Made by a program: the position numbers and the translations under genes
Shown here: in pieces, positions 5,869 to 12,232 of the stretch
How the letters are laid out: each line of letters begins with the position of its first letter
Position numbering within the stretch: position 1 is the stretch's first letter
The notes under the pieces: generated by a model
What the model was told of the DNA's origin: nothing
Database searches by the model: none
Seen by the model: only the letters and a program-made list of their open reading frames with translations
Source: Methanobacteriota archaeon
GTDB taxonomy: Archaea; Thermoplasmatota; E2; DHVEG-1
Reading direction: 5' to 3'
Length of the DNA stretch: 12,232 nucleotides
NCBI GenBank assembly: GCA_026394435.1
Contig: JAPKYG010000058.1
Span: 1-12,232 of the forward strand

Positions 5869-6498
5869 TTAATCAAGAATGTAGACCTTGATTTTGTCTG
5901 TTATTTCAATAAGTGCTCCTTCCGTTCGTTTCCCCATGCTGCAATTCACCACGGTAATGTTTCCTGATGTTGACACGCCCGGATCTTCATGGATATGTCC
6001 GCATAACACAAGTCGCGGCTTACGTGCATCAATAAGGTTGCGTAGTTCTTTGCTACCGCCGTGACTTCCTATGAAGATTTTATCTTGTAGTTTATAGGGA
6101 GGAACATGGGTGACTAAAACGGTCGTGTCATCCAGAATCTTATTCAAAGGTTTCTTCACCGGACCTTCCGTGATATCAATGTCAGAGAGCAAAGAAGGTA
6201 ATTCACGCCCAATCCCCACAAACGAAGTACCATGGATCATCACACGTTTCATATGAAGATTTATTGCGTTGCTTGAGGTGATTGCTTGGTCCACATCAAA
6301 CGTATCAATATTCCCTGGAACGGCGATTGTCTGCACCGGTATTTGATTGAGAAAATTGGTCGCAATCTCCCCTGGCCCAAACTGGGTGATGTCACCACAG
6401 ATAACAACCAGATCGGGTGCATATGTTTTAACATTTTTCAAAACAAGATTCAACCGATATTGAGATCCATGGATATCCGCGGTGGCAAGAATCATCAT
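5869..6498 (-). CDS. Calcineurin-like metallophosphoesterase
   Basis: 209 residues; cytoplasmic. The metal-binding motifs of the family appear in order: D8-I-H10 (ATADIHG), GD36 (ICGDITQFG), GN63 (VPGNID), H131 (THVPP) and GH168-I-H170 (CGHIHE). Together these hold two metal ions for phosphoester hydrolysis. Length and compact motif spacing resemble small archaeal and bacterial phosphoesterases of the MJ0936/YfcE kind; the natural substrate (cyclic nucleotide, nucleotide or phosphodiester) is not predictable. A GTG at 6537 would add 13 residues, but ATG 6498 is chosen because the TATA-like box at 6521-6530 lies about 27 nt before it and the extension has no family counterpart. The ORF at 6577-6672 lies on the same strand upstream and may be co-expressed. 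Confidence 0.85.
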   Translation of the reverse strand: MMILATADIHGSQYRLNLVLKNVKTYAPDLVVICGDITQFGPGEIATNFLNQIPVQTIAVPGNIDTFDVDQAITSSNAINLHMKRVMIHGTSFVGIGRELPSLLSDIDITEGPVKKPLNKILDDTTVLVTHVPPYKLQDKIFIGSHGGSKELRNLIDARKPRLVLCGHIHEDPGVSTSGNITVVNCSMGKRTEGALIEITDKIKVYILD

Positions 6499-6520
6499 AT
6501 AATCAGGAATTAAACCATCG

Positions 6521-6530
6521 ATTAAAAATA
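6521..6530 (-). promoter_or_regulatory. TATA-like promoter of the phosphoesterase gene
   Basis: Reads TATTTTTAAT on the minus strand, centred about 27 nt before ATG 6498. This supports a leaderless message and the shorter start. Confidence 0.42.
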
Positions 6531-6576
6531 TTGTCACACAAAATATATGTTGTAAGAAAAAATAAAAAGAGAGAGA

Positions 6577-6672
6577 TTACTGGCTGTCTTGTTTCATATT
6601 GAAAAAGTCAGCCATGGTATCTTCTAAAAATATTTCTGAGAATTTTTCAACGAATTCTCTACTGAGGTCCAT
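6577..6672 (-). CDS. Candidate 31-residue acidic small protein
   Basis: A short frame from ATG 6672 to TAA 6577. The peptide starts MDLSREFVEKFSEIF and ends NMKQDSQ. It is acidic, rich in Phe and Glu/Asp, and could form one amphipathic helix. Support is contextual: a purine-rich GGAGAAGGAGAGG tract (about 6681-6695) precedes the ATG, and a TATA-like box at 6722-6732 would start transcription near 6697-6700, giving a leader that includes the purine tract. It lies 78 nt upstream of the chosen phosphoesterase start on the same strand and is divergent to pfdA. The last GAGG is 12 nt from the ATG, slightly far. No family is recognised; conservation in relatives is needed to call it real. Confidence 0.4.
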   Translation of the reverse strand: MDLSREFVEKFSEIFLEDTMADFFNMKQDSQ

Positions 6673-6721
6673 GAGATGTCCCTTCCTCTCCTTCTCCTTC
6701 GTATTCTAAATATCCCGTTTG

Positions 6722-6732
6722 TATAAATAATT
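6722..6732 (-). promoter_or_regulatory. TATA-like promoter in front of the small ORF
   Basis: Minus-strand ATTATTTATAC lies in the pfdA/phosphoesterase intergenic region, about 50 nt before ATG 6672. It would drive the small ORF and possibly the phosphoesterase behind it. Confidence 0.4.
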
Positions 6733-6850
6733 TACTTCCATCGATCCCCTTTTTTCATTTCGAGGGATTTCACCAGGTTCAGGAAAGATATTAATAACAC
6801 CTTCTTTGATAAAGGGATACACTTCCATCTGGATTTATAGAAGGGATATC

Positions 6851-7270
6851 ATGACAACAGAAGAAGAAATCACGCGGAATCTTACGTTAATTGAATACTA
6901 TAAACAACAACTTGAGTCCATTGATATGCAACTCCAATACCTGCAGACCTCTCTTACGGACTATCAGCGGGCGAAAATGACTGTTGGGCAACTCCATGAT
7001 GCTAGTGAAAACTCAGAACTCCTTATCCCTGTTGGTGCAGGAACCTTTGTGAACGCCTCTCTGAAAAACACATCCAATGTGTTAATCGGTGTTGGAGCTG
7101 GAATTGTCCTAGAAAAAACCGTTGACGAAGCAGTCATGAAACTGGATGAACGGATTAAAAGAATCCAAGAAAACCTGGAAAAGATGCTTTCACTTGGACA
7201 GAAGATACAATCTGATGCGGAAGAGTTGTCGCACAAAACGCAGCATATGATGGAAGAAGCACAACGATAA
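6851..7270 (+). CDS. pfdA: Prefoldin subunit alpha
   Basis: 139 residues, the usual size. Archaeal prefoldin is a hexamer of two alpha and four beta subunits; its coiled-coil tentacles hold unfolded proteins and pass them to the group II chaperonin. Two long coiled-coil helices (about 3-50 and 92-139) flank a central region with the two beta hairpins typical of alpha subunits (SELLIPVGAGTFVNASL and LIGVGAGIVLEKTVDEAV). ATG 6851 is preferred over an ATG 45 nt upstream: it has GAAGGGA 6 nt before it and the earlier extension lacks family similarity. A TATA-like GATATTAATA at 6787-6796 may be the promoter. ftsY starts 22 nt after the stop; pfdA-ftsY is a recurrent archaeal pair. Confidence 0.93.
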   Translation: MTTEEEITRNLTLIEYYKQQLESIDMQLQYLQTSLTDYQRAKMTVGQLHDASENSELLIPVGAGTFVNASLKNTSNVLIGVGAGIVLEKTVDEAVMKLDERIKRIQENLEKMLSLGQKIQSDAEELSHKTQHMMEEAQR

Positions 7271-7292
7271 AAGAATTGTTTTGAGGAAGAGA

Positions 7293-8513
7293 ATGTTTGA
7301 TTTTCTAAAAAAGAAACTGAAAATCTTTGAAAAGAATATTGAAGCTGAGATTGAGTCTGAGCTGAAAAAAGAAGAAAAACTAGAAAAAAGACGCCAAGCA
7401 GAACCTGAACCTCACAAACAGTCTATCCAGACAATTTCGCAGGTAAAAACCATAGAAGCCCCACCAGCAACTCCTGTTGTAAACGAAGAAGAGAGACCAA
7501 CCAGTACGCGGAAACGAGCACAGCGTATTCAAAAACCAGTCAGTGAAGAAAAAAAGGAACGAGAAAAACAAATCGATAAGCAGATTGAGGAAAGCATTGA
7601 AAGTGAGCTGCAGCGTGTTCTTCAAACCAGGAAAAGCATCGAAGAGGCAGTCGGTACTGAGAAGAAACAATCATGGACGATTGATGAGAGTAAACTCGAT
7701 GAACTTCTCTGGGATTTAGAAATGGGACTCTTGGAAGCGGATGTCGCATATTCAGTGATTGATTCCATTAAGAAAGATGTCAAACAAGAAATCAAGAAAG
7801 TTCCGTTCGATAAGGGCAAAGCAGGGGATCTTGTTGAGACGGTTTTAAAGAACGCGATTGGACATGTGTTGAAGTCAAGTAACTTTGATTTTAACAAGTT
7901 CATCGACGAGCGGAAAAAACCGGTCGTAATCATGTTTGTCGGGGTGAATGGGACTGGGAAAACCCTTTCCATTGCCAAGATGGCGTTCCTGCTACATAAG
8001 ATCGGAAAGACTTGTGTGATGGCTGCGGGTGACACGTTCCGTGCCGGAGCAATCGAACAACTAACGATTCATGCGGACACGCTTGGGGTGAAAATCATAA
8101 AACACGGTCCTGGTTCCGATCCTGCTGCGGTCGCCTATGATGCGATAGAGCATGCGAAAGCAAAACACAAAGACGTGGTGCTCCTGGATACAGCTGGTCG
8201 GATGCAGACGAATTCGAACCTTATGGATGAAATGGCAAAGATTAAAAGGGTCGCAAAACCGGATATGATCATCTTTGTCGGCGACGCATTGTCTGGGAAT
8301 GATGCAGTTGAACAGGCGAAACGGTTCAACGAAGTGGTCGGTATTGATGGAGTAATTCTCACGAAAGTCGATGCTGATGCAAAAGGAGGGAGCTCCCTTT
8401 CGATTGCGTATACGATTGGAAAACCATTGCTTTTTATTGGTATTGGTCAGAAATACGAGGATCAAATCACATTTAATCCAGAGTGGATGGTTCAACATAT
8501 TTTTGAGAAATAG
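7293..8513 (+). CDS. ftsY: Signal recognition particle receptor FtsY
   Basis: 406 residues. FtsY is the GTPase at the membrane that receives ribosome-SRP complexes and hands them to SecYEG. Residues 1-125 form a long, highly charged Lys/Glu-rich N-terminal region that probably binds membrane or translocon. The N domain (about 130-205) is a four-helix bundle. The G domain follows: P-loop GVNGTGKT (217-224), DTFRAGA (247-253), DTAGR (299-303), TKVDADAKGG (357-366), and the C-terminal GIGQKYEDQITFNP typical of FtsY. ATG 7293 is chosen over TTG 7281 because GAGG (7283-7286) lies just before it and archaeal FtsY starts MFDFLKKKL. It follows pfdA by 22 nt and converges on pyrH with only 2 nt between stop codons. 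Confidence 0.96.
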   Translation: MFDFLKKKLKIFEKNIEAEIESELKKEEKLEKRRQAEPEPHKQSIQTISQVKTIEAPPATPVVNEEERPTSTRKRAQRIQKPVSEEKKEREKQIDKQIEESIESELQRVLQTRKSIEEAVGTEKKQSWTIDESKLDELLWDLEMGLLEADVAYSVIDSIKKDVKQEIKKVPFDKGKAGDLVETVLKNAIGHVLKSSNFDFNKFIDERKKPVVIMFVGVNGTGKTLSIAKMAFLLHKIGKTCVMAAGDTFRAGAIEQLTIHADTLGVKIIKHGPGSDPAAVAYDAIEHAKAKHKDVVLLDTAGRMQTNSNLMDEMAKIKRVAKPDMIIFVGDALSGNDAVEQAKRFNEVVGIDGVILTKVDADAKGGSSLSIAYTIGKPLLFIGIGQKYEDQITFNPEWMVQHIFEK

Positions 8514-8515
8514 CT

Positions 8516-9190
8516 TTACGCTAGGATTATAGTTCCATTAAAAGATTGTCCATAGAGTGCTTTTTCAAGCTGATCGAGTCGTTTTCCGTTGACAATAGAG
8601 GTTGTTAATTTAGCTCGTTTTATAATCTCCAGTGCAGGTTCATCCATAAAGATATTTTTTCCTGCAACACCCCATTTGGTGCCATATTGTGTAATCAGAT
8701 TATCAACGGTAACTTCTTTGAGTTGTTTTGCATCCTTGTATTTGTTTGGGTCTTTATCGTAGATGCCGTCGACGTTGGTTGCATTAACAAAACGAACCGC
8801 ATGGGTTTTTTCTGCAAGCTCAGCACCAACAAGATCAGTGCTGTGCTTCGGGTCTGTTCCTCCCATTACCACAATCGGCTTATCAAGTTTCATCGCCTCG
8901 TCTGTCGTGTGAGGAATCTCTTTATTAGAAACTCCAAGGAGATTTGTGATAATTCGCGCGTTCACCCTTGTCACATCTATTCCTATCAAATCCAAGGTAT
9001 CCTCGTCAAATCCGAGTTCTCGTCCCAGTTGTATGTATCGTCGTGCGATTTTTCCTCCACCGACGATGACAAAGAGTTTGTATTCTTTACTTATTTTTTT
9101 AAAAAGATCAGTAAGTTTTTTGAGGAACGTCGCATCTGCTTCATCAGAGAGAACAACCGATCCTCCTATGGACACGACAACGGTTTTCAT
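8516..9190 (-). CDS. pyrH: Uridylate (UMP) kinase, archaeal type
   Basis: 224 residues, the usual archaeal length of about 225. It phosphorylates UMP to UDP with ATP in pyrimidine synthesis. The amino-acid-kinase fold is clear: VVSIGGSVV (6-13) for phosphate binding, VIVGGGKIAR (41-50) for UMP/phosphate, GIDVTRVNA (70-78), VVMGGTDPKHSTD (107-119), and NATNVDGIYDKDPN (136-149), the nucleotide-binding segment. WGVAGKNIFMDEPALEIIKR closes the fold. The ATG lies about 26 nt after a TATA-like box, so this gene likely has its own leaderless promoter rather than reading through from 9240-9683. A 12-bp palindrome lies between the two. The 3' end meets ftsY tail to tail, so their transcripts probably overlap. 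Confidence 0.95.
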   Translation of the reverse strand: MKTVVVSIGGSVVLSDEADATFLKKLTDLFKKISKEYKLFVIVGGGKIARRYIQLGRELGFDEDTLDLIGIDVTRVNARIITNLLGVSNKEIPHTTDEAMKLDKPIVVMGGTDPKHSTDLVGAELAEKTHAVRFVNATNVDGIYDKDPNKYKDAKQLKEVTVDNLITQYGTKWGVAGKNIFMDEPALEIIKRAKLTTSIVNGKRLDQLEKALYGQSFNGTIILA

Positions 9191-9195
9191 TAAGG

Positions 9196-9207
9196 AGAGT
9201 ATACTCT
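9196..9207. promoter_or_regulatory. Palindrome between pyrH TATA box and start
   Basis: AGAGTATACTCT is a perfect 12-bp inverted repeat centred about 12 nt before the pyrH ATG. The position suits a repressor site, but palindromes of this length occur by chance a few times in a window this size. Confidence 0.3.
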
Positions 9208-9210
9208 TGA

Positions 9211-9220
9211 TTTATTTAAA
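9211..9220 (-). promoter_or_regulatory. TATA-like promoter of pyrH
   Basis: Minus-strand TTTAAATAAA is centred 26 nt before ATG 9190, indicating a leaderless transcript. Confidence 0.5.
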
Positions 9221-9239
9221 CGTACTACAGAAAAAAGGA

Positions 9240-9683
9240 TTACGCGACTTCCATGCCGCCTTGGCTTTGTCCTTTCTTCGGATCAGAACCGAGTCGTACT
9301 TGCGGTAGCGGTATCGGTGGCGGTAACCCTAGGTCTTTTGCGATACCAACTGCTTCAGGAACACACGTGTGCATGACTGCGGTATGAATGTTGCTTGCAA
9401 ATTGATCAGGCATTTTACGAGTATCAAGATATTCTTTCGCAAGCTGCTCAGCATCGTTATCCTCGCAGACAATAGTGCCTTCCATTTTGATCATCCCTAT
9501 CGGCCCGTAACTTGCCGTGTATTGAAAATCAATCGTCAGGTGTTTCTCAGCATTGTTTATAACCTGGGAAATCTGACTATTGTGGTCGATACGGATTTGT
9601 CTGGGTTTGTCATCAGGTTCCACATAGCGTCGTGCTTCAATGGACTTCAGTTTAATTGTTTTGATTAGCATATCGAGCACCAT
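9240..9683 (-). CDS. Uncharacterised archaeal protein with SecB-like features
   Basis: 147 residues, no signal peptide or membrane segment. Strands alternate in the first half (IKTIKLKSIEARRYV, RQIRIDHNSQIS, LTIDFQYTASYG, IGMIKMEGTIVCE), then a long helix (about 77-112) and a proline-rich tail, GLPPPIPLPQVRL. A long helix ending in LPPxxxP is also how bacterial SecB finishes, and the strand pattern is compatible with a SecB-type fold, so an export-chaperone or substrate-binding role is possible. This is an inference from pattern alone. The last 15 residues (Gly, Gln, Lys rich) look disordered. ATG 9683 has AAGGTAG 10 nt upstream; ATG 9671 is an alternative. pyrH starts 50 nt downstream but seems to have its own promoter, and ftsY lies just beyond, so a link to targeting is only suggestive. 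Confidence 0.7.
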   Translation of the reverse strand: MVLDMLIKTIKLKSIEARRYVEPDDKPRQIRIDHNSQISQVINNAEKHLTIDFQYTASYGPIGMIKMEGTIVCEDNDAEQLAKEYLDTRKMPDQFASNIHTAVMHTCVPEAVGIAKDLGLPPPIPLPQVRLGSDPKKGQSQGGMEVA

Positions 9684-9771
9684 AATAGAAAACTACCTTT
9701 TACGTCTTTCGTTTCCCAGAGAAAAATATTCAATGACATCTTAAAACAATAGGAGTACTCAGGCAATAAAA

Positions 9772-9781
9772 TCTATTAAAC
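9772..9781 (+). promoter_or_regulatory. TATA-like promoter of the medium-chain dehydrogenase gene
   Basis: TCTATTAAAC is centred about 33 nt before ATG 9809, predicting a leader of only a few bases. It lies in the 125-nt divergent region shared with the gene at 9240-9683. Confidence 0.4.
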
Positions 9782-9808
9782 ACTTCTTCATAACTGGATT
9801 TGAGTCCT

Positions 9809-10837
9809 ATGAAAAATATGAAAGTCGTGATGTACTATAACAACAACGACGTTCGCATCGAAGAAATGCCGGTCCCATCGATTGGTGATAATGAGCTTCT
9901 GGTGAAGGTGAAAGCAAGCGGCATCTGCGGCAGCGACGTCATGGAATGGTACCGTATTAAGAAAGCTCCTCGGATTCTCGGTCATGAAATTACCGGGGAT
10001 ATCGTTGAAATCGGGAAAAATGTCAAGAAATACAGGATCGGTGATCGGGTTTTTGTTTCTCATCATGTCCCCTGTAACACGTGCAGGTTTTGTCAAAATA
10101 ATCAACATACCTTGTGTCATACTTTGCATTCTACGAATTTTTACCCAGGTGGCTTTGCAGAATATCTAAGAGTCCCAGAAATCAATGTTGATCGAGGAGT
10201 GTTTGTTCTTCCTAAAGAAATGTCCTATGATGAAGGTGTTTTTATCGAGCCGCTAGCCTGTGTTGTACGAGGTCTGAAAGCAGCTGAGATGAAACCAGGA
10301 CAAACCGTTCTGGTGATTGGAAGTGGCATCTCAGGTTTACTTCAAATAAAATTAGCCAAGGCCTGGAAAGCAGGAAAAATCCTGGCAACCGACGTCGAGG
10401 AATATCGGTTGAAAGCAGCAAAAAAGTTTGGTGCAGACGCAATCATACACGCCAAAGACGATGTACCCGAGCAAGTCAAAAAACACAACCACGGAAAACT
10501 CGCGGACCTTGTAATACTCTGCACCGGCGCCCCATCAGCGGTAAAGCCAGCCTTAAAATCAGTCGATAGTGGCGGTACCATTCTTTTCTTCGCACCAACG
10601 GAACCTGGCGTAGAAATACCGTTCCCGTTGTTTGATCTTTGGAACAAGCAAATAAAGATGGTTTCTACCTATGCAGGAAGCCCAGAAGATATCAACAGTG
10701 CCATTGATCTCATCAAATCAAAAAAAGTCAACGTTGTCGACATGATCTCGCATAAACTCCCTCTTTCAGATGCGGCAAAAGGATTTCAGCTCGTAGCAAA
10801 AGCACAAGAGTCCATAAAAGTGATTCTTGAGCCGTAG
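9809..10837 (+). CDS. Zinc-dependent medium-chain alcohol/polyol dehydrogenase
   Basis: 342 residues, normal for the family. It oxidises an alcohol to a ketone or aldehyde with NAD(P)+. Catalytic zinc ligands: C40 (SGICGSD), H59-E60 (GHEITGDIVEIG) and E147 (FIEPLACV). The structural zinc site is complete: C89, C92, C95, C103. The cofactor domain carries GSGISG (171-176), and D195 ends the second Rossmann strand (ILATDVEEYRL), which favours NAD+ over NADP+. The pattern is closest to the sorbitol / threonine / galactitol-phosphate dehydrogenase branch, but the exact substrate cannot be read from sequence. ATG 9818 is an equally plausible start, since the first strand begins there (MKVVMYYNN). 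It is monocistronic; the next gene has its own promoter. Confidence 0.88.
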   Translation: MKNMKVVMYYNNNDVRIEEMPVPSIGDNELLVKVKASGICGSDVMEWYRIKKAPRILGHEITGDIVEIGKNVKKYRIGDRVFVSHHVPCNTCRFCQNNQHTLCHTLHSTNFYPGGFAEYLRVPEINVDRGVFVLPKEMSYDEGVFIEPLACVVRGLKAAEMKPGQTVLVIGSGISGLLQIKLAKAWKAGKILATDVEEYRLKAAKKFGADAIIHAKDDVPEQVKKHNHGKLADLVILCTGAPSAVKPALKSVDSGGTILFFAPTEPGVEIPFPLFDLWNKQIKMVSTYAGSPEDINSAIDLIKSKKVNVVDMISHKLPLSDAAKGFQLVAKAQESIKVILEP

Positions 10838-10868
10838 AAATTAAAGCGTAAGCCCCTTCCTATCGAAA

Positions 10869-10877
10869 GTTTATAAT
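10869..10877 (+). promoter_or_regulatory. TATA box of the prenyltransferase operon
   Basis: GTTTATAAT is centred 28 nt before ATG 10901. It also rules out the upstream in-frame TTG at 10877 as the start, since that codon overlaps the box. Confidence 0.55.
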
Positions 10878-10900
10878 TGTGTATTTTATTCCTGTCTACG

Positions 10901-11803
10901 ATGAAAAAGTTCAAAGCTATCTGGCAACTCATGCGACTAGAACACGGAGTGATGCTTTTCATCGCAATAGTAATCGGCTCTCTTATTTCGCAAAAAACAC
11001 TCTGTGATAACACGAATCTGCCGCTTGTGAATATTTTTCTTACATTCTTTACAGCACTCTTTTTAGAAGCAAGCACCTTTGCACTCAATGATTACTACGA
11101 TTTGGAGATCGATAGAATCAATAAAAGAACAGACCGTCCGCTTGTCCGTGGTGATATCTCCCCAAAAACAGCCTTAAATCTTTTTTATCTCCTATTCCCG
11201 CTTGGTCTTATCTGCTCCTTTTTTGTGAACATGACGTGTTTTATCATTGCTCTTGTCACCGCCTTAATATCGGTCTTGTATGACGTTAAGATGAAGAAAA
11301 TCAAACTCGTTGGTAACTTTTACATCGCCTACATTATGGCGATACCATTTATTTTTGGAGGAGCAACCGTACTGGGAAACAATACATTTTCTTTCGAGAC
11401 AATTAACCCAGCAATCTACATTGTAGCACTCATTGCTTTTCTTGCTGGGGCTGGGAGAGAAATCATGAAGGATGTCATGGATTTTGAAGGGGATCTGACG
11501 AAAGGAGTCAAATCGTACCCCCGGTATATTGGCATCCGTGCCTCGAACGGTATCGCCGCAGTCTTCTACCTTCTTGCTATCGCTCTGAGCTTCATGCCGT
11601 TCTTTTTACAAGGTTTCGGGGTATACTATCAAAACATAACGTATTTTATCCTAGTCTTTATCACTGATACGATGCTGCTGAGTACGTCTCTTCAACTAGT
11701 GATCAAGAAACAACCGAATATGAAATTTCATCGGAAATATACGCTTGTCGCGATATTCATCGGGCTTCTCGCTTTCCTTGTTGGAGCGTTTATAGGGGGA
11801 TGA
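10901..11803 (+). CDS. UbiA-family prenyltransferase, probable digeranylgeranylglyceryl phosphate synthase
   Basis: 300 residues with about eight to nine membrane helices. It has both aspartate-rich motifs of UbiA enzymes: NDYYDLEIDR (N63, D64, D67, D71) with the following RTDRPLVRG, and KDVMDFEGD (D191, D194, D198). These bind Mg2+ and the prenyl diphosphate. In archaea the enzyme of this size and type adds the second geranylgeranyl chain to geranylgeranylglyceryl phosphate, the second ether-bond step of membrane lipid synthesis (EC 2.5.1.42). The GREIMKDVMDFEGDLTKGVK segment is typical of that group. Other archaeal UbiA enzymes (menaquinone or heme pathways) cannot be fully excluded. The transcript is leaderless. 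The kinase-like gene begins 6 nt after the stop, so the two form an operon. Confidence 0.87.
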   Translation: MKKFKAIWQLMRLEHGVMLFIAIVIGSLISQKTLCDNTNLPLVNIFLTFFTALFLEASTFALNDYYDLEIDRINKRTDRPLVRGDISPKTALNLFYLLFPLGLICSFFVNMTCFIIALVTALISVLYDVKMKKIKLVGNFYIAYIMAIPFIFGGATVLGNNTFSFETINPAIYIVALIAFLAGAGREIMKDVMDFEGDLTKGVKSYPRYIGIRASNGIAAVFYLLAIALSFMPFFLQGFGVYYQNITYFILVFITDTMLLSTSLQLVIKKQPNMKFHRKYTLVAIFIGLLAFLVGAFIGG

Positions 11804-11809
11804 AGAACC

Positions 11810-12232
11810 ATGTTTCAAAGTGATTTAGTTGGCGTTGCAGCAGTCTATATTTACGTTGCTCTCCTTATCGTATTTACCGAAAAAGTGTTTTCAAAACGAT
11901 ACCCGGTGCAGAGCAGGAAATTTCTTCATATCATGACCGGGAATATCGCGTTTATCCTTCCGTTGTTTGAGACGCGGGAGATCATGGCGTTTGTTGCTGC
12001 GGGCCCTTTTATTCTCTTTACGTTTCTCATGAGCCCGTACTCGCCGATTAAATCGATGCGCGGGAAAACCTCTGAGGCAGGGCATGGGCTAGGGCTGGTG
12101 TACTATGCGATCACGTGGACGGTGCTCGCCTATGCATTTTTTGATCATCGGGAAATCATTGCGATGGGGATCCTTGCGATGTCGTATGGCGATGGCCTTG
12201 CGTCGGTGATAGGGATCAAATACGGAAAACGA
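11810..12232 (+). CDS. Dolichol/phytol kinase-like membrane protein (3' end beyond window)
   Basis: 141 codons are visible and remain open at the window edge. It is a polytopic membrane protein: hydrophobic segments near 6-24, 43-58, 64-77, 97-113 and 117-130. SRKFLHIMTGN (36-46) matches the R-K-x-x-H motif of CTP-dependent polyprenol kinases (SEC59, VTE5), and SYGDGLASVIGIKYGK (125-140) matches the GDGxAxxxGxxxG nucleotide-binding motif shared with CDP-diglyceride synthetases. It probably phosphorylates a prenyl alcohol such as geranylgeraniol or dolichol, which would feed the prenyltransferase encoded 6 nt upstream. Codons are noticeably more G/C-ending than in the gene before it. A start at ATG 11810 with GAAGA just before it is the only sensible choice. 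Confidence 0.82.
   Translation, partial: MFQSDLVGVAAVYIYVALLIVFTEKVFSKRYPVQSRKFLHIMTGNIAFILPLFETREIMAFVAAGPFILFTFLMSPYSPIKSMRGKTSEAGHGLGLVYYAITWTVLAYAFFDHREIIAMGILAMSYGDGLASVIGIKYGKR

Noticed and set aside
5869..6537. Longer start (GTG 6537) for the phosphoesterase
   Set aside because: The added 13 residues lack family counterpart and the TATA-like box at 6521-6530 would lie inside the coding region.
7622..8498. Long minus-strand frames opposite ftsY
   Set aside because: They lie fully inside ftsY, whose GTPase motifs are intact, and have no family similarity.
8687..9193. Plus-strand open frame of 168 codons opposite pyrH
   Set aside because: Shadow of the UMP kinase gene on the other strand; the translation is Cys/Phe/Val-rich with no domain, while pyrH shows every family motif.
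10877..10900. Upstream TTG start for the prenyltransferase
   Set aside because: The codon overlaps the TATA box, so it would not be in the transcript.
1..12232. CRISPR array, insertion sequence, rRNA or replication origin
   Set aside because: No regularly spaced repeats, transposase motifs, rRNA-like sequence or clusters of origin-type repeats were seen.

Overview
The window looks like part of an archaeal chromosome, most likely from a euryarchaeal-type lineage, possibly Thermoplasmatota; that placement is inferred from gene content only. The evidence is prefoldin subunit alpha beside FtsY, a short archaeal-type UMP kinase, a UbiA-family enzyme like those of ether-lipid synthesis, two tRNA genes without an encoded CCA end, and AT-rich TATA-like boxes about 25-35 nt before many start codons. 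Many monocistronic or first genes appear leaderless or nearly so. Genes inside operons carry purine-rich ribosome binding sites instead.

Layout. 1-530: a VapBC toxin-antitoxin pair on the minus strand, toxin cut by the window edge, with a palindromic candidate operator. 540-2122: tRNA-Val(TAC), an AT-rich stretch with one orphan PAS/coiled-coil sensor gene, and a decayed copy of the tRNA 3' end at 2100-2122. This may be the scar of a small element integrated at the tRNA, but no integrase is present. 2199-5703: three plus-strand genes, an exported serine beta-lactamase-like hydrolase, an MscS-type channel and an FAD-dependent oxidoreductase of the geranylgeranyl-reductase type. 5776-5848: tRNA-Gln(CTG), followed on the minus strand by a metallophosphoesterase and a candidate 31-residue small protein.

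6851-9683: core housekeeping genes. pfdA and ftsY (protein folding and membrane targeting) form a plus-strand pair. They meet pyrH (UMP kinase), which lies on the minus strand, end to end with 2 nt between them. Upstream of pyrH lies a conserved-looking gene of unknown function whose C-terminus resembles SecB-like proteins. 9809-12232: a zinc-dependent medium-chain dehydrogenase, then a two-gene operon for prenyl-lipid metabolism: a UbiA-family prenyltransferase and a dolichol/phytol-kinase-like membrane protein truncated by the window edge. With the oxidoreductase at 4639, the window holds three genes plausibly tied to isoprenoid membrane lipids.

No CRISPR array, rRNA, transposase or obvious new multigene system was found. 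The most unusual parts are the tRNA-Val/PAS region with its relic and leader-like repeats, the SecB-like candidate at 9240-9683, the small ORF at 6577-6672, and the palindromes placed between TATA box and start codon at vapB and pyrH.
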